A stretch of DNA of 24,080 nt. It comes from CAZIUL01 sp964542475 (GTDB lineage Bacteria; Planctomycetota; B15-G4; CAYZWU01). A program made the position numbers and the translations under genes. Positions 7,443 to 16,319 of this stretch are shown here, piece by piece (within the stretch, counting starts at the first letter, position 1; every line of letters begins with the position of its first letter). The notes under the pieces were generated by a model, which was not told the DNA's origin, did no database searches, and saw only the letters and a program-made list of their open reading frames with translations. The DNA lies in the NCBI GenBank assembly GCA_964542475.1, contig CAZIUL010000064.1, forward strand, positions 1-24,080, given 5' to 3'.

Positions 7443-8546
7443 ATGGCCGCCGGTCTGAAACCTGATGAGTTCATCGGCTCGTTAAAAAACAACGTGCCGG
7501 GCATCGTCGTCTGTACCGGGGAAGAAACCTTTTTCAAGGAAGAGGTGTTTTCAGCCGTCAAGGCGGCGCTCAGGAGCGGTTCTCCCGGGTTGTCAGTCAC
7601 GGCGATAGATCCTACTTCAGGCGAGAAAGAGGCTGAGCTGGGCTTCCGGCTTCTCAAAGATCTGTTTACAAGCAGCCTTTTCAGCGAGACCTCGCTTTTG
7701 CTGGTCCGCAACGGCCAAGATGTTTTGAAGAGCGTGTCAAAGGAGCTTGGCGAGTGCATGGCTTCCGGCCGCTCCTTTCGAAACAGGGTCGTTTTTTTCG
7801 CCAAATCGGTTGACGGCCGCACCAGGTTCGGAAAAGAGCTCGTCAAGACGGGGGGGATCGTAAAATGCCGGAAGCTTTACTCCTCGCCGCCATACTGGCA
7901 AAAAGGGGCGTCCGATGAATCCGAGTTGAACCTCTGGACCGTGAAAAAAGCGGCATCCATGGGGATCCGGTTCTCGCTGCAGACCGCCTCGTTTTTGACA
8001 ACACTTACTGGAAACGATCTTTTCGGCATCATCACAGAACTCGAAAAGATCAGCCTGTCAATACCTCATGGAGAAGAAAGGGTTTCCACGGAAGATGTGG
8101 AAAGGTCAACCGGCATGAGCGCGGTACACACTCCCTTCGAGATATGGGACAAGATCGAAACCGGCGATACGGCAGGTGCGCTGGAGACCCTGGATGCCGT
8201 GTTTTGCAACGGAATGCGATCAGCATCGGGTAAGCTGGAAACCGATGCCGGATCCATTGCAGCAATCCTTTTCGGCATTTTCAGGGAGCGGGTCAGGCTG
8301 TCGGCCAATGTGGCACTGCTTGTCTGGGAGAAAAAGCCGGACAACTACATCAGCAAGTGCCTGAACATCGGCTCCCGGTTCTACCTGGGAAAGCTGAAAG
8401 AATCCGCGGCACGGCTGACTGCCGCGCGCCTGAAAACCATCAATACCGGCCTTCTGGCTGCTGAGCGGCACATGAAAAGGGATGGATACCCGGGCCGCAC
8501 TGTGATCGAGCAGGCGGTGGTCGAACTATCGAGGGCGGGAAAATGA
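7443..8546 (+). CDS. holA: DNA polymerase III subunit delta (HolA)
   Basis: A 367-residue protein matching the delta subunit, the clamp-loader wrench that opens the beta sliding clamp. It starts with the expected fold: VVCTGEETFFKEE near residues 22-34, LLKDLFTSSLFSETSLLLVRN, VVFFAKSVDGR, then the AAA-like lid (FLTTLTGNDLFGIITELEKISL) and the C-terminal collar domain (ILFGIFRERVRLSAN). Length is slightly above the usual 330-345. HolA is divergent in sequence, so the call rests on motif order rather than a single signature. GGAAAGAG lies very close to the ATG at 7443. Its TGA overlaps the mutL ATG in ATGA, implying translational coupling. Confidence 0.85.
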   Translation: MAAGLKPDEFIGSLKNNVPGIVVCTGEETFFKEEVFSAVKAALRSGSPGLSVTAIDPTSGEKEAELGFRLLKDLFTSSLFSETSLLLVRNGQDVLKSVSKELGECMASGRSFRNRVVFFAKSVDGRTRFGKELVKTGGIVKCRKLYSSPPYWQKGASDESELNLWTVKKAASMGIRFSLQTASFLTTLTGNDLFGIITELEKISLSIPHGEERVSTEDVERSTGMSAVHTPFEIWDKIETGDTAGALETLDAVFCNGMRSASGKLETDAGSIAAILFGIFRERVRLSANVALLVWEKKPDNYISKCLNIGSRFYLGKLKESAARLTAARLKTINTGLLAAERHMKRDGYPGRTVIEQAVVELSRAGK

Positions 8547-10351
8547 TAGAGAAGCTTCCCGAAGAGCTGGTGGACCGGATTGCCGCGGGCGAGGTCATCG
8601 AGAGGCCCGCCTCTGTTGTCAAGGAACTGGTGGAGAACGCGCTTGATGCGGGGGCCGGCCGTGTTGTTGTGGATATCGAGGCTGGTGGGCGGCGGCTCAT
8701 CCGGGTTGCAGATGATGGGGATGGCATTCCTTCAGAAGAGCTCAGCCTGGCGTTTCTCCGCCATGCCACATCCAAGCTGCGCCGGATCGAGGATCTTTAT
8801 CACATCGCATCGCTCGGGTTCCGGGGCGAGGCTCTTTCGAGCATCGGTTCGGTTTCCAGGGTGAGGATCACGAGCCGGCCGCGCAGGGAGACCAGCGGCG
8901 CCTGCGTGGAGAACAACGGGGGCGAGACAGGCCCTGTGAAGCCGGCAGGCTGTCCTAACGGCACGACAGTGGAGGTCAAAGAGCTGTTCTACAACGTGCC
9001 GGCACGCCTGAAGTTCATGAAGACCGAATCCACCGAGCTCTCTCACTGCGTTGACTGCCTGACGCGTATCGCGCTGTCCCGTCCGGAGGTAGGGATCGAG
9101 CTCAACCACAACGGCAGGAGCGTGCTGAAAGCCGATAAGAACGCGTCGATCCTGGACCGGATCAAGGCTTTTTTCGGGAAGGACACCGCTGAGAAACTCA
9201 TTCCCCTGGACCGGGAAGAGCTGGGCGTGCACGTTCACGGCTATCTGGGCAGGCCGGAGCTTGGGAGAAGGGATACGCGGAGAAGCTTGCTTTTTCTGAA
9301 CGGGAGGCACATCAAGGACAAGACCGTTCATACCGCCATCAGGCGCGCCTACAAGGAGGTGATGCCTGATAAGTTCCATCCGTTCCATGTGATCGAGCTC
9401 GGCATGCCGCCCGAATGGGTCGATGTTAACGTGCATCCGACAAAGGTGGAGGTCAGGTTCCAGGACGGGGCGCGCGTTTTCAGCGCTGTGTTCAAAACCG
9501 TTGCTGATGCACTCGCAGGTGGGGAGAGCTTCTCAGCCTCGCTGCCCCCGTCATCGTCATATCGCGGCTGGAAAAGGGAAGCGCATCGCCCCGGCCTGGT
9601 GTCCGAACCTTTTACAGGGACCTGGCGCGGTTCAGCTTCGACACCCGGAAAGCAAAACAAGGAGGCAGCCGACAGCGGTGCGGCCTCGTTCGGTCGCGAG
9701 CCGGCAGGCGGCGATCTCTATTCCAGCGACGGTGCGCCTTCCGAATCAGATCCGCGGCCCGCATCGCGTGACCTGAGGAGCCCCGGAAGCAAGGTGCTCA
9801 ACATCCATGAAACATACGCTGTTTTCGAGACAGGGGACGGCCTTGTCATCGTGGACCAGCACGCTCTCCATGAACGGATACTCTACGAGAGGCTCAAGCG
9901 CGAGTACGAAAAGGGCGGCATACGTCTGCAGAAGCTTCTTGTGCCTGTTACCCTGGGCCTCGATGCCGGGCTTGCCTCGATTGTGTCCGAGATCTGCTTC
10001 GATCTCAACCACCTGGGAATACGCGCGGAACCCTCCGGCAAAGACGCGCTGAAGGTCACGGCCGTTCCGGCCCTGCTCGGCGGAGCCGATCCGAAAAAAC
10101 TCGCCGAGTCGGTGTTAGAGCGGATCAGCTCGGGAGGCAGGGGCGAGGATGAATACCTGGCTCTTCTGCACCGTATGGCCTGCAGGGCAGCGGTCAAGGC
10201 CGGCGACAGGCTGCTGGCTGATGAGATCGACGCACTCATCGATGAGGCGGAGAATGTCGGCTATTCGGGGCGCTGTCCACACGGCAGACCCACATCCGTG
10301 CGTATCACCCTCAAGGAGCTCGAAACAATGTTCAAAAGGCGCGGTTTTTGA
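8543..10351 (+). CDS. mutL: DNA mismatch repair protein MutL with endonuclease motifs
   Basis: MutL couples mismatch recognition by MutS to strand nicking. The 602-residue protein has the GHKL ATPase domain: KELVENALDAG (E28 and N32 equivalent to the catalytic and Mg-binding residues), DDGDGI (57-62), RHATSKL and LGFRGEAL (91-98), then NVPARLKF. A variable Ser/Gly/Pro-rich linker (about 325-420) leads to the C-terminal domain with the endonuclease motif DQHALHERILYE (438-449), ACR at 546-548 and CPHGRP starting at C578. These metal-binding motifs mark a nicking-competent MutL as in organisms without MutH-type methyl direction. It overlaps holA by four bases. No mutS lies in the window. Confidence 0.97.
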   Translation: MIEKLPEELVDRIAAGEVIERPASVVKELVENALDAGAGRVVVDIEAGGRRLIRVADDGDGIPSEELSLAFLRHATSKLRRIEDLYHIASLGFRGEALSSIGSVSRVRITSRPRRETSGACVENNGGETGPVKPAGCPNGTTVEVKELFYNVPARLKFMKTESTELSHCVDCLTRIALSRPEVGIELNHNGRSVLKADKNASILDRIKAFFGKDTAEKLIPLDREELGVHVHGYLGRPELGRRDTRRSLLFLNGRHIKDKTVHTAIRRAYKEVMPDKFHPFHVIELGMPPEWVDVNVHPTKVEVRFQDGARVFSAVFKTVADALAGGESFSASLPPSSSYRGWKREAHRPGLVSEPFTGTWRGSASTPGKQNKEAADSGAASFGREPAGGDLYSSDGAPSESDPRPASRDLRSPGSKVLNIHETYAVFETGDGLVIVDQHALHERILYERLKREYEKGGIRLQKLLVPVTLGLDAGLASIVSEICFDLNHLGIRAEPSGKDALKVTAVPALLGGADPKKLAESVLERISSGGRGEDEYLALLHRMACRAAVKAGDRLLADEIDALIDEAENVGYSGRCPHGRPTSVRITLKELETMFKRRGF

Positions 10352-10360
10352 AGGAGGGCA

Positions 10361-11422
10361 TCACTCCTCTTCCTCTTCCTCCTCCGGCAGGTTGAAGAGC
10401 GCGGCATCGACAGGCATATTGAACTCGATCACCGGTATCACCGTTTCTTTCCCGCTTTCGTCTTCCACCGGCCTGCAGTTCATGTAGACGGTCATCTCGG
10501 GCTTTACAGCGTCCCCGGGATACATCTTCACGCGCACGGGAACAAGCACTCCCTGTTTGTTCCTCAGGTACTCATCAAAAAGAAAAAGGCGGGTGTTTTC
10601 CGTTTTGTTGGGATCGGTCATGCGAACAGCCAGCACGGTGCGCTGTTCGGGTTCGATGTAGATTTTCAGGTAAACAGCTATTTCGTGATCCCCCCCGATC
10701 CACCCGGTCGTCCTTCCCTCTAGCAGAAAGACCGTATCTTTTTTCCGGGAAAACGGCAGCGGCTCGTTTGCAAGCCGCTTCAACGCCTTGATCTCTTCGG
10801 CCAGGTTGGCGATGAAGAAATACCTGAACATCTGCTTGGTCAGGCGCATATCTTTTTCCAGGTTTTCGATGTCGGTCTTGAATGTGGACGGCTTGTCCGT
10901 GTAAACGACCATCTTCCCCTCAGGCGTCACGAACCAGGAATCCTCGCCGTTGTAGACCTCGTAAGACGGTCCATCCTGGATGTCGTGCTTCTTTTCGGTC
11001 CACATCAGGCAGGGAAACTTGAAGATGCGCTTCACCTGGTAGTAGACCTTTCCCTCATCCTTTTTGAAATAGTTGGTCTCGAACTCCGCGTAAAAGCTCT
11101 TTAGATCGCCTGTGATCCTTGCCCCGCCCTGCGCCTTCGCGGCTTGTTCGAGTATCTCCTCAGCCGTGGGAACGAGCTCTTCTTTTTCCGGTTTGCCCGC
11201 GTCTTCAACAGCGCTCGCCGCTTCCTCCAGAGGTACATCAGCGTTTTCTTGCTGGTCCCGGGCGGGCGTATCCTGCCTTGTCTCGCTCTTTGAGGTCCCA
11301 GGGGCCTCGACGGCCTGCGGCATTGCCGTGGATACCGCTGCAAGAGCAGCGAAGACGGTTGCCGGCATGAGAATGAGCAGCCGATGCTTCTTGTGGAACA
11401 GTGCAATACAAAAACGTTTCAT
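10361..11422 (-). CDS. Secreted LolA-like fold protein with acidic tail
   Basis: A 353-residue exported protein: positively charged start, hydrophobic core at about residues 14-35, then a low-complexity Glu/Ala/Pro region to about residue 85. The rest reads like the LolA/LolB/outer-membrane lipoprotein-sorting superfamily: AEEILEQAAKAQGG, LKSFYAEFETNYF, YEVYNGEDSWFVTPEGK, and the closing VDAALFNLP typical of LolA-like domains. It ends in seven glutamates. Family members shuttle lipoproteins or lipids across the periplasm, but many homologues in uncultured phyla are uncharacterised and longer than true LolA (about 200 residues), so no exact role is claimed. ATG is preceded by GAGGCGGG seven bases away. 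Its stop lies nine bases from the mutL stop (convergent), and its promoter region is shared with the divergent radical SAM gene. Confidence 0.7.
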   Translation of the reverse strand: MKRFCIALFHKKHRLLILMPATVFAALAAVSTAMPQAVEAPGTSKSETRQDTPARDQQENADVPLEEAASAVEDAGKPEKEELVPTAEEILEQAAKAQGGARITGDLKSFYAEFETNYFKKDEGKVYYQVKRIFKFPCLMWTEKKHDIQDGPSYEVYNGEDSWFVTPEGKMVVYTDKPSTFKTDIENLEKDMRLTKQMFRYFFIANLAEEIKALKRLANEPLPFSRKKDTVFLLEGRTTGWIGGDHEIAVYLKIYIEPEQRTVLAVRMTDPNKTENTRLFLFDEYLRNKQGVLVPVRVKMYPGDAVKPEMTVYMNCRPVEDESGKETVIPVIEFNMPVDAALFNLPEEEEEEE

Positions 11423-11563
11423 AGGTCATCCCGCCTCATATGTTTGATAAAATTAAAATCCGTGTGTTTTTATAACCTTTTTGGTTTTGTGGATCAAGAG
11501 GTCGGAGAAGAGAGAGAAGAGCCGGACAGGTCCGACAGGTCATACAAGACAGAATAGTTCGAT
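11423..11563. other. Divergent intergenic region with a degenerate 9-bp tandem repeat
   Basis: The left half is AT-rich and should carry the promoters of the LolA-like (minus) and radical SAM (plus) genes, but I see no convincing -35/-10 pair. At 11522-11548 three 9-base units CCGGACAGG, TCCGACAGG and TCATACAAG form a decaying tandem repeat of a type common as dispersed intergenic repeats in uncultured phyla. It lies 15 bases before the radical SAM start and covers the place where a ribosome site would be expected. Confidence 0.6.
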
Positions 11564-12412
11564 ATGGTTTCCTCCTTTGAAGAGCTGACCAGCGAAGGTT
11601 GCCGGCTCTGTCCGCGTACCTGCGGTGCCAGGCGGCCGGACAACGAGCAGGGCTACTGCCGTGCGGGGGCTCTCCCGCGCATAGCCCAGGCCGGGCCGCA
11701 CCACGGAGAAGAGCCGCCACTGTCCGGGAGGAGCGGGTCCGGCACGATATTCCTGACCGGGTGCAACCTCCATTGCGTTTTTTGCCAGAACAACGACATC
11801 AGCTCCCGAAGCATTGGCGCTGAAACCAGCCTTGTCGAGCTCGCCGGGACCGCTGTCTCTCTCGAATCAATGGGGTGCCACAACATCAACTTCGTCACTC
11901 CGTCGCATCATGTTGATGCTGTTGCCGGGGCTGTGCGCCTTGCCAGGGAATCAGGGCTCAAAGTGCCGGTTGTCTACAACTGCGGGGGATACGAATCAAT
12001 CGAATCGCTGGACCTTCTGAACGGCTTGGTGGAGATCTACATGCCGGACATAAAGTTTTTCGATCCTGAAGCGTGCGAGCGCTATCTCAACGCAAAGGAC
12101 TACGGCCGCGTTGTCAAAGAGACCGTGAAAGCCATGCAAACCCAGGTGGGGGACCTGAAGGTCGTGGACGGGCTTGCTGTCAGCGGACTGCTCATCCGCC
12201 ACCTCGTCATGCCCGGGTACACACAAGATTCTATGGACATAATGGAGTTCATCCATCAGGAGATCTCCCCGCGCGCATACGTGAATGTCATGGCCCAGTA
12301 CTGGCCCACATCAGGCGCGAGGGAGTTTCCCTCTATTAACAGGAGCCCATCCATGGAGGAGGTCGGGCTCGTAAAGGCAAAAGCACGTAACCTTGGGCTG
12401 AGATTGAAGTAA
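11564..12412 (+). CDS. Radical SAM protein of the PflX/COG1313 group
   Basis: A 282-residue protein with the radical SAM cluster motif C67-xxx-C71-xx-C74 (GCNLHCVFC) that binds a 4Fe-4S centre and cleaves S-adenosylmethionine. Upstream is a second cysteine group, C13-xx-C16-P-xx-C20 and C32 (CRLCPRTC, GYCRAG), characteristic of the PflX-like family, which probably binds another metal or cluster. Further family features are GCHNINFVTPSHH, VVYNCGGYE and YMPDIKFFD. PflX proteins are annotated as putative pyruvate-formate-lyase-activating enzymes, but their substrate is not established and no pyruvate formate lyase lies nearby. The ATG has no clear Shine-Dalgarno. Divergent from the LolA-like gene; 229 bases separate it from the next gene, so it may be monocistronic. 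Confidence 0.88.
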   Translation: MVSSFEELTSEGCRLCPRTCGARRPDNEQGYCRAGALPRIAQAGPHHGEEPPLSGRSGSGTIFLTGCNLHCVFCQNNDISSRSIGAETSLVELAGTAVSLESMGCHNINFVTPSHHVDAVAGAVRLARESGLKVPVVYNCGGYESIESLDLLNGLVEIYMPDIKFFDPEACERYLNAKDYGRVVKETVKAMQTQVGDLKVVDGLAVSGLLIRHLVMPGYTQDSMDIMEFIHQEISPRAYVNVMAQYWPTSGAREFPSINRSPSMEEVGLVKAKARNLGLRLK

Positions 12413-12641
12413 GAACCGCGCCTCTTCCCGCAGAAGCCTGTTCACCAACCCTTTTTCACTTTTCCCGTCACCTCCTTCGGATTTTTTGCTATTATTAAGA
12501 AACGTTTTTTCTGAGCACCTTCCCATAACACCGAAAAAGAGCATTGCCGGGACGTTAAGCACGGATGCAGGGGGTACTTGCGATCATAGTCTCCGGACCG
12601 GTTTTGTAACGTTGACGAATGAATGTTGAAAGGTAGATAGA
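12413..12641 (+). other. Non-coding spacer with possible structured leader of the multidomain peptidase gene
   Basis: No gene seen. At 12541-12568 GCAT-TG-CCG can pair with CGG-ATGC around a 12-base loop GGACGTTAAGCA. The motif order GCAC ... GAAA ... GGGACG-NN-AAGC-ACGG ... ATAG ... CCGG vaguely follows the c-di-GMP-I (GEMM) riboswitch, but the invariant CAAACC and GACGCAAAGCC are altered, so I do not call it one. AACGTT occurs near both ends of the stretch. A ribosome site GAAAGG lies just before the next start. Confidence 0.35.
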
Positions 12642-15600
12642 ATGGGTACAGCGGCCTTCCTGTTTCTTTGCTTGTCACTGGCATCTCCGGGGGACATCTC
12701 TCCTTTTCAAGAAGCTGTCAACTCCGCTGAGCAGGCTTTGGCGAAAGGCAACCAAGGAAAAGCGCGGCGCATGATAGACCGCGCTGCGGAGCGCGATCCC
12801 AAATCGATCAAGGTGTGGGAGCTGTGGGCCGGGTGGGCCGAGCTCGCGGGCGACAATGATGAGCTGGCATATGCTCTTCACCAGCAGTACCGCCTGGCCG
12901 TGGCCCAGAAAAAAGGCAGAAAAGAGATCCGCGCGATCAGGGAACGGCTCGAGATGGTTGATCCCATAGCGCCTGACCTGCTGGACCTGAAGCTCGTTTT
13001 TGTCGAGAAGCTGCTGCCCATTGCGGAGTACTACGAGAAAAAGGGGCGCCCGCACTCCGCCATACGGATCCACAACGAGATCCTCTCGCTTGACCCGGAC
13101 CGCATAGAGAGCGAGGAAACCATCCAGAGGATCGCCTCCAGGCCTGACCCGAGCCTCGCCGACAGCGCCCAGGTGAAGGACCTGCTAGAGGGCATATCAG
13201 AGGAATGGATAAAGGAGTTCGATTCCAAGCACAACACGTGGAAGACCAGGTCCAAGCATGACGGCGAGAACTACACGACCATAACCGACGCGGGTTACGA
13301 GGTGATGGTCAGGGCGGCCGAAGCCATGGAAAACGTCAATGCCTTCTACAGGAACTTCTTCGACTTCGGAAAAGACGGGGGCAGCGTGCCCAAGATCGAG
13401 CTTCGCATCTTCAAGACCCGTGACGAGTACCTGAAGTACGGAAGCAGCCCTGCCGAGTGGTCCGGAGGCCAGTTCACAGGCGGGGCCGTGGAAACCTTTA
13501 TAGGCGACGGCGGATTCAGCTCAATGATGGGAGTCCTGTTTCACGAGGTGGGCCACCAGTTCGTGTCGCTCGCGGCGCCCGGCGCCAGGGCCACCGTGTG
13601 GATGAACGAGGGGCTCGCCACCTATTTCGAGGGCTGCCGCATACTGGCCAACGGATCGGTGCAGATGAACCTGCCCGCGAACCACTACCTGTTCGCTTTC
13701 ACGGACAGGCTCGATAAAGGGTGGATGAACGACTACACCGACGGTTTCGATCCCGCGAACCCCACCAAGACCCCTGAAATCGCGCCCAGCCTGGAGATAG
13801 TTATCGGCAACAAGTACGGGTGGGGGCCGCCCTGGTACGCGCCTGTGTGGGCTGTCACCTACTTCTTTTTCAACTACCAGGACCCGGTGGACGGGAGGTT
13901 CATCTACCGCAGGGCGTTCAGGGATTACACGAACGCGGGCGGCGGCCGCGTGGGTGAAGGCGCTGTCCAGAAGATCGAGGAGGTTGTTCTCGGTCAGCCT
14001 GCCAAGCCCACTCCGGGAGTGGATTTTTCCAAGGTGGCCGAACCGGTCGCGCTTCCGCGCACGATGAAAGAGCTCAACGAAACCTGGAAGGAGTGGCTTC
14101 TGAACCTGCGCGACGAGCAGTCCGGCCGTCTAGAGGTCAAGCGTCCGTACGGCCTGTGGGCTCTCAACGCTGTCACGCGAAAGGAAAACGACTATGCCCT
14201 GGAGCATTTCGAGAAGGGGCTCGTCGAGACTCCGGATGACCCGGATTTTCTGACCGATTTCGCCAGGTTCATGGCCGAAGATCTCAAGAACACGGACCGC
14301 GCATCAAAGCTGATGCTCCAGGCGGTTCGCGGTCTGGAGTTCGCCGAGGAGGTGGACGAGGCAGCGCTCAAAAAGGCCGACCGGCTTCTTGCGAGGTACG
14401 ATCCCAAGTGGGCTGTACTCAGCCGCATACATGAAAAGCTGTGGGCTTCCGCAACAGGGCTGGCCCAGCGCTACCTGGATGAAGACTATTGCAAGATGGC
14501 CATGGACGTTGCGTGGCGGTTCGGGACAGAGCTCGGCGTGCCGGACATCCTTCCGTATTTCGAGGAAGCTGTGCGCAGGTCCGGAAAGTCGATCTGGCTG
14601 TGGAAGCTCGCGTACAACGAGAAGAACCTCGATGGGTGGACCTCTCCCGGCAATGTTGAGTTTTTTGCGGAGGGTCCGGTGCTCCGCTCATCTTACGGGG
14701 AATACTCGACGGGCGACTTCATGTACGACTACCTCCTCATGGACAAGGTGACCTCGGGCGATTTCTCCATGGAGGCCGAGATAAACACCAAGGTGGGGGA
14801 TGTCTCCTTCTGCGGATTTGCCTTCGGGAAGAAGGGGTCGTTGAACAGCCAGGCCGTGGTCCTGTTCCCCGGCGGGACCGATAACCAGTACACCGGCAAT
14901 GTGAAGAGGGCGGGCTCCCTTGACCTGACCTCTTTCTACGGCCCGGGCAGCTACAAGATATGGCGGCACAACTCGGTGAAGGGCGTCTTTCCCGGGTGGA
15001 ACACGCTGCGGGTTGATGTTTCCGGCAGGATCGTGGATATCTGGTTCAACGGCGATCTCGTGATGACGCACGAGTTCATGAACACAGATGTGCTCAGGGG
15101 CGGGTTTGGCCTGATAACCGGAAAAGGCGAAGCGAGGTACCGGAACATCCGCTACCTGTCCAGGCCTGCCAGGGACCCGGGCGCCAGGATCGAGCGCGAG
15201 ATCACAATGGAAAAGCTGATGGCGAAGAGCGAGGCCGAGGGCGGAGGCGGAAGCCTGCAGGGGAGCTGGATGGGCCGCGTTCCTGCCTTTCCACAGTCTG
15301 TGGTGTGGCTGCAGGAGCCGAGAGAGAGCTTCGACGAGAAGGGGCCGGTTCCGACCATGATCGTGCTGTGGAGCCAGGAGCAGAACGACCAGATCCCGCT
15401 TCATGAGTGGCTTTCTTATCTGGATGACAAGTACGAGCACGTTGGCCTCGAGATCATCTCGATAGTTTCCGCGGAAGACAAGCCGACCGTCGAGGATTAC
15501 CTCGCGTCGTACCCGTTTCCCGGGTCTGTGTGCGTTGACAAGTGGCTCAGGAAGAACAGCTACGGCGGTGCGTTCGAGCTTTACGGCGCACAGTACTTCA

Positions 15601-16319
15601 ACCTGCCGAGGGTGGTGCTGCTGGATGTCAACCACAAGGTCGTGTGGGAGGGCGATCCCGGCTTCCGGATCGGCACGCACTGGCGCAAGGGCGCGGGGAG
15701 CTACCTGGACAGCCCGCTGGACGACCTTCTTGCGCGGCGGAACCTGGAGGAGTTCTTCGGGTGGCGGACCAGGTGGATCGAGAGGGCGGAACCCGCGCTG
15801 CACGACGGGAAGCTGGAGCATGCGGCGAACTCTTTGCTGGAAGCCCGCGCCTTTGATCCTGAAATGGACTCCAAGGTGCAGGAGGCCGTTGGCAAGCTGG
15901 ATCGTCTGGACAGCGCTATCTGTTCGCTGGAGATGATGGCCAGAACCCTGGAAAGGGAGGAGTGCGAACCGGCCCTTGACGTGCTTATCTCCTGGGCGAA
16001 GATGATGGGTAATGCGCCTGATGACAAGACCATGAGAAGCTTGCGAAACACCTTGAGATGCAAGAACACAACAGAGTGGGCCAAGGCGCTGAGCTCTGTG
16101 CGCAAGGCCCATAAGGAGATGGAGCCCGGCACAGAGCCCGAGGTCATCAGCGAGCTTCTCGACGATCTGGATCCCCTTTCAGGCAAGCTCACAAAGCTTC
16201 TCAAGGACAAGGTGATCTTTGCTGCCGAGTCAGGCGACAGGGAGTGGGTGATCGATGTCTTCGAAGAGGCCGAGGATCTGCCCGCGCACTGGCTGGCCCG
16301 TGAATACTTCAAATGGTAG
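12642..16319 (+). CDS. Multidomain secreted protein: TPR-like region, gluzincin peptidase, LamG/DUF1080-like domain, cysteine-less thioredoxin domain
   Basis: 1225 residues. An in-frame stop just upstream fixes the ATG, preceded by GAAAGG; the signal peptide is short (AFLFLCLSLA) and lacks the usual basic start. Residues 20-150 look like TPR helices (AEQALAKGNQGKARRMIDRAAERDP). A zinc-peptidase core follows: H301-E302-VG-H305 and E323 in WMNEGLATYFEG, as in gluzincin peptidase MA-like (DUF1570) proteins. Residues 480-650 are helical, again TPR-like. W666 begins a concanavalin-like domain (LDGWTSPGNVEFFAEGPVL to GEARYRNIRYLS, about 665-837) as in DUF1080/3-keto-disaccharide hydrolase families. 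Residues about 895-1015 resemble a TlpA/thioredoxin fold, with QNDQ (914-917) where CxxC is expected and a retained cis-proline (P989). Helices close the protein. A role in envelope proteolysis or polymer handling is inferred; the true substrate is unknown. Confidence 0.82.
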   Translation: MGTAAFLFLCLSLASPGDISPFQEAVNSAEQALAKGNQGKARRMIDRAAERDPKSIKVWELWAGWAELAGDNDELAYALHQQYRLAVAQKKGRKEIRAIRERLEMVDPIAPDLLDLKLVFVEKLLPIAEYYEKKGRPHSAIRIHNEILSLDPDRIESEETIQRIASRPDPSLADSAQVKDLLEGISEEWIKEFDSKHNTWKTRSKHDGENYTTITDAGYEVMVRAAEAMENVNAFYRNFFDFGKDGGSVPKIELRIFKTRDEYLKYGSSPAEWSGGQFTGGAVETFIGDGGFSSMMGVLFHEVGHQFVSLAAPGARATVWMNEGLATYFEGCRILANGSVQMNLPANHYLFAFTDRLDKGWMNDYTDGFDPANPTKTPEIAPSLEIVIGNKYGWGPPWYAPVWAVTYFFFNYQDPVDGRFIYRRAFRDYTNAGGGRVGEGAVQKIEEVVLGQPAKPTPGVDFSKVAEPVALPRTMKELNETWKEWLLNLRDEQSGRLEVKRPYGLWALNAVTRKENDYALEHFEKGLVETPDDPDFLTDFARFMAEDLKNTDRASKLMLQAVRGLEFAEEVDEAALKKADRLLARYDPKWAVLSRIHEKLWASATGLAQRYLDEDYCKMAMDVAWRFGTELGVPDILPYFEEAVRRSGKSIWLWKLAYNEKNLDGWTSPGNVEFFAEGPVLRSSYGEYSTGDFMYDYLLMDKVTSGDFSMEAEINTKVGDVSFCGFAFGKKGSLNSQAVVLFPGGTDNQYTGNVKRAGSLDLTSFYGPGSYKIWRHNSVKGVFPGWNTLRVDVSGRIVDIWFNGDLVMTHEFMNTDVLRGGFGLITGKGEARYRNIRYLSRPARDPGARIEREITMEKLMAKSEAEGGGGSLQGSWMGRVPAFPQSVVWLQEPRESFDEKGPVPTMIVLWSQEQNDQIPLHEWLSYLDDKYEHVGLEIISIVSAEDKPTVEDYLASYPFPGSVCVDKWLRKNSYGGAFELYGAQYFNLPRVVLLDVNHKVVWEGDPGFRIGTHWRKGAGSYLDSPLDDLLARRNLEEFFGWRTRWIERAEPALHDGKLEHAANSLLEARAFDPEMDSKVQEAVGKLDRLDSAICSLEMMARTLEREECEPALDVLISWAKMMGNAPDDKTMRSLRNTLRCKNTTEWAKALSSVRKAHKEMEPGTEPEVISELLDDLDPLSGKLTKLLKDKVIFAAESGDREWVIDVFEEAEDLPAHWLAREYFKW

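Noticed and set aside
11474..11486. AACC-TTTTT-GGTT as a terminator
   Set aside because: Only a 4-bp stem, and it sits between divergent starts where a terminator is not expected.
12521..12590. Resemblance to 5S rRNA (GTTAAGC followed by GGTACT-GCG)
   Set aside because: The short motifs recur in order, but the spacing is wrong and no closing helix I or helix III pairing can be drawn.
14688..16112. 474-residue open frame on the minus strand
   Set aside because: Shadow of the multidomain peptidase gene, whose plus-strand frame has clear domains.
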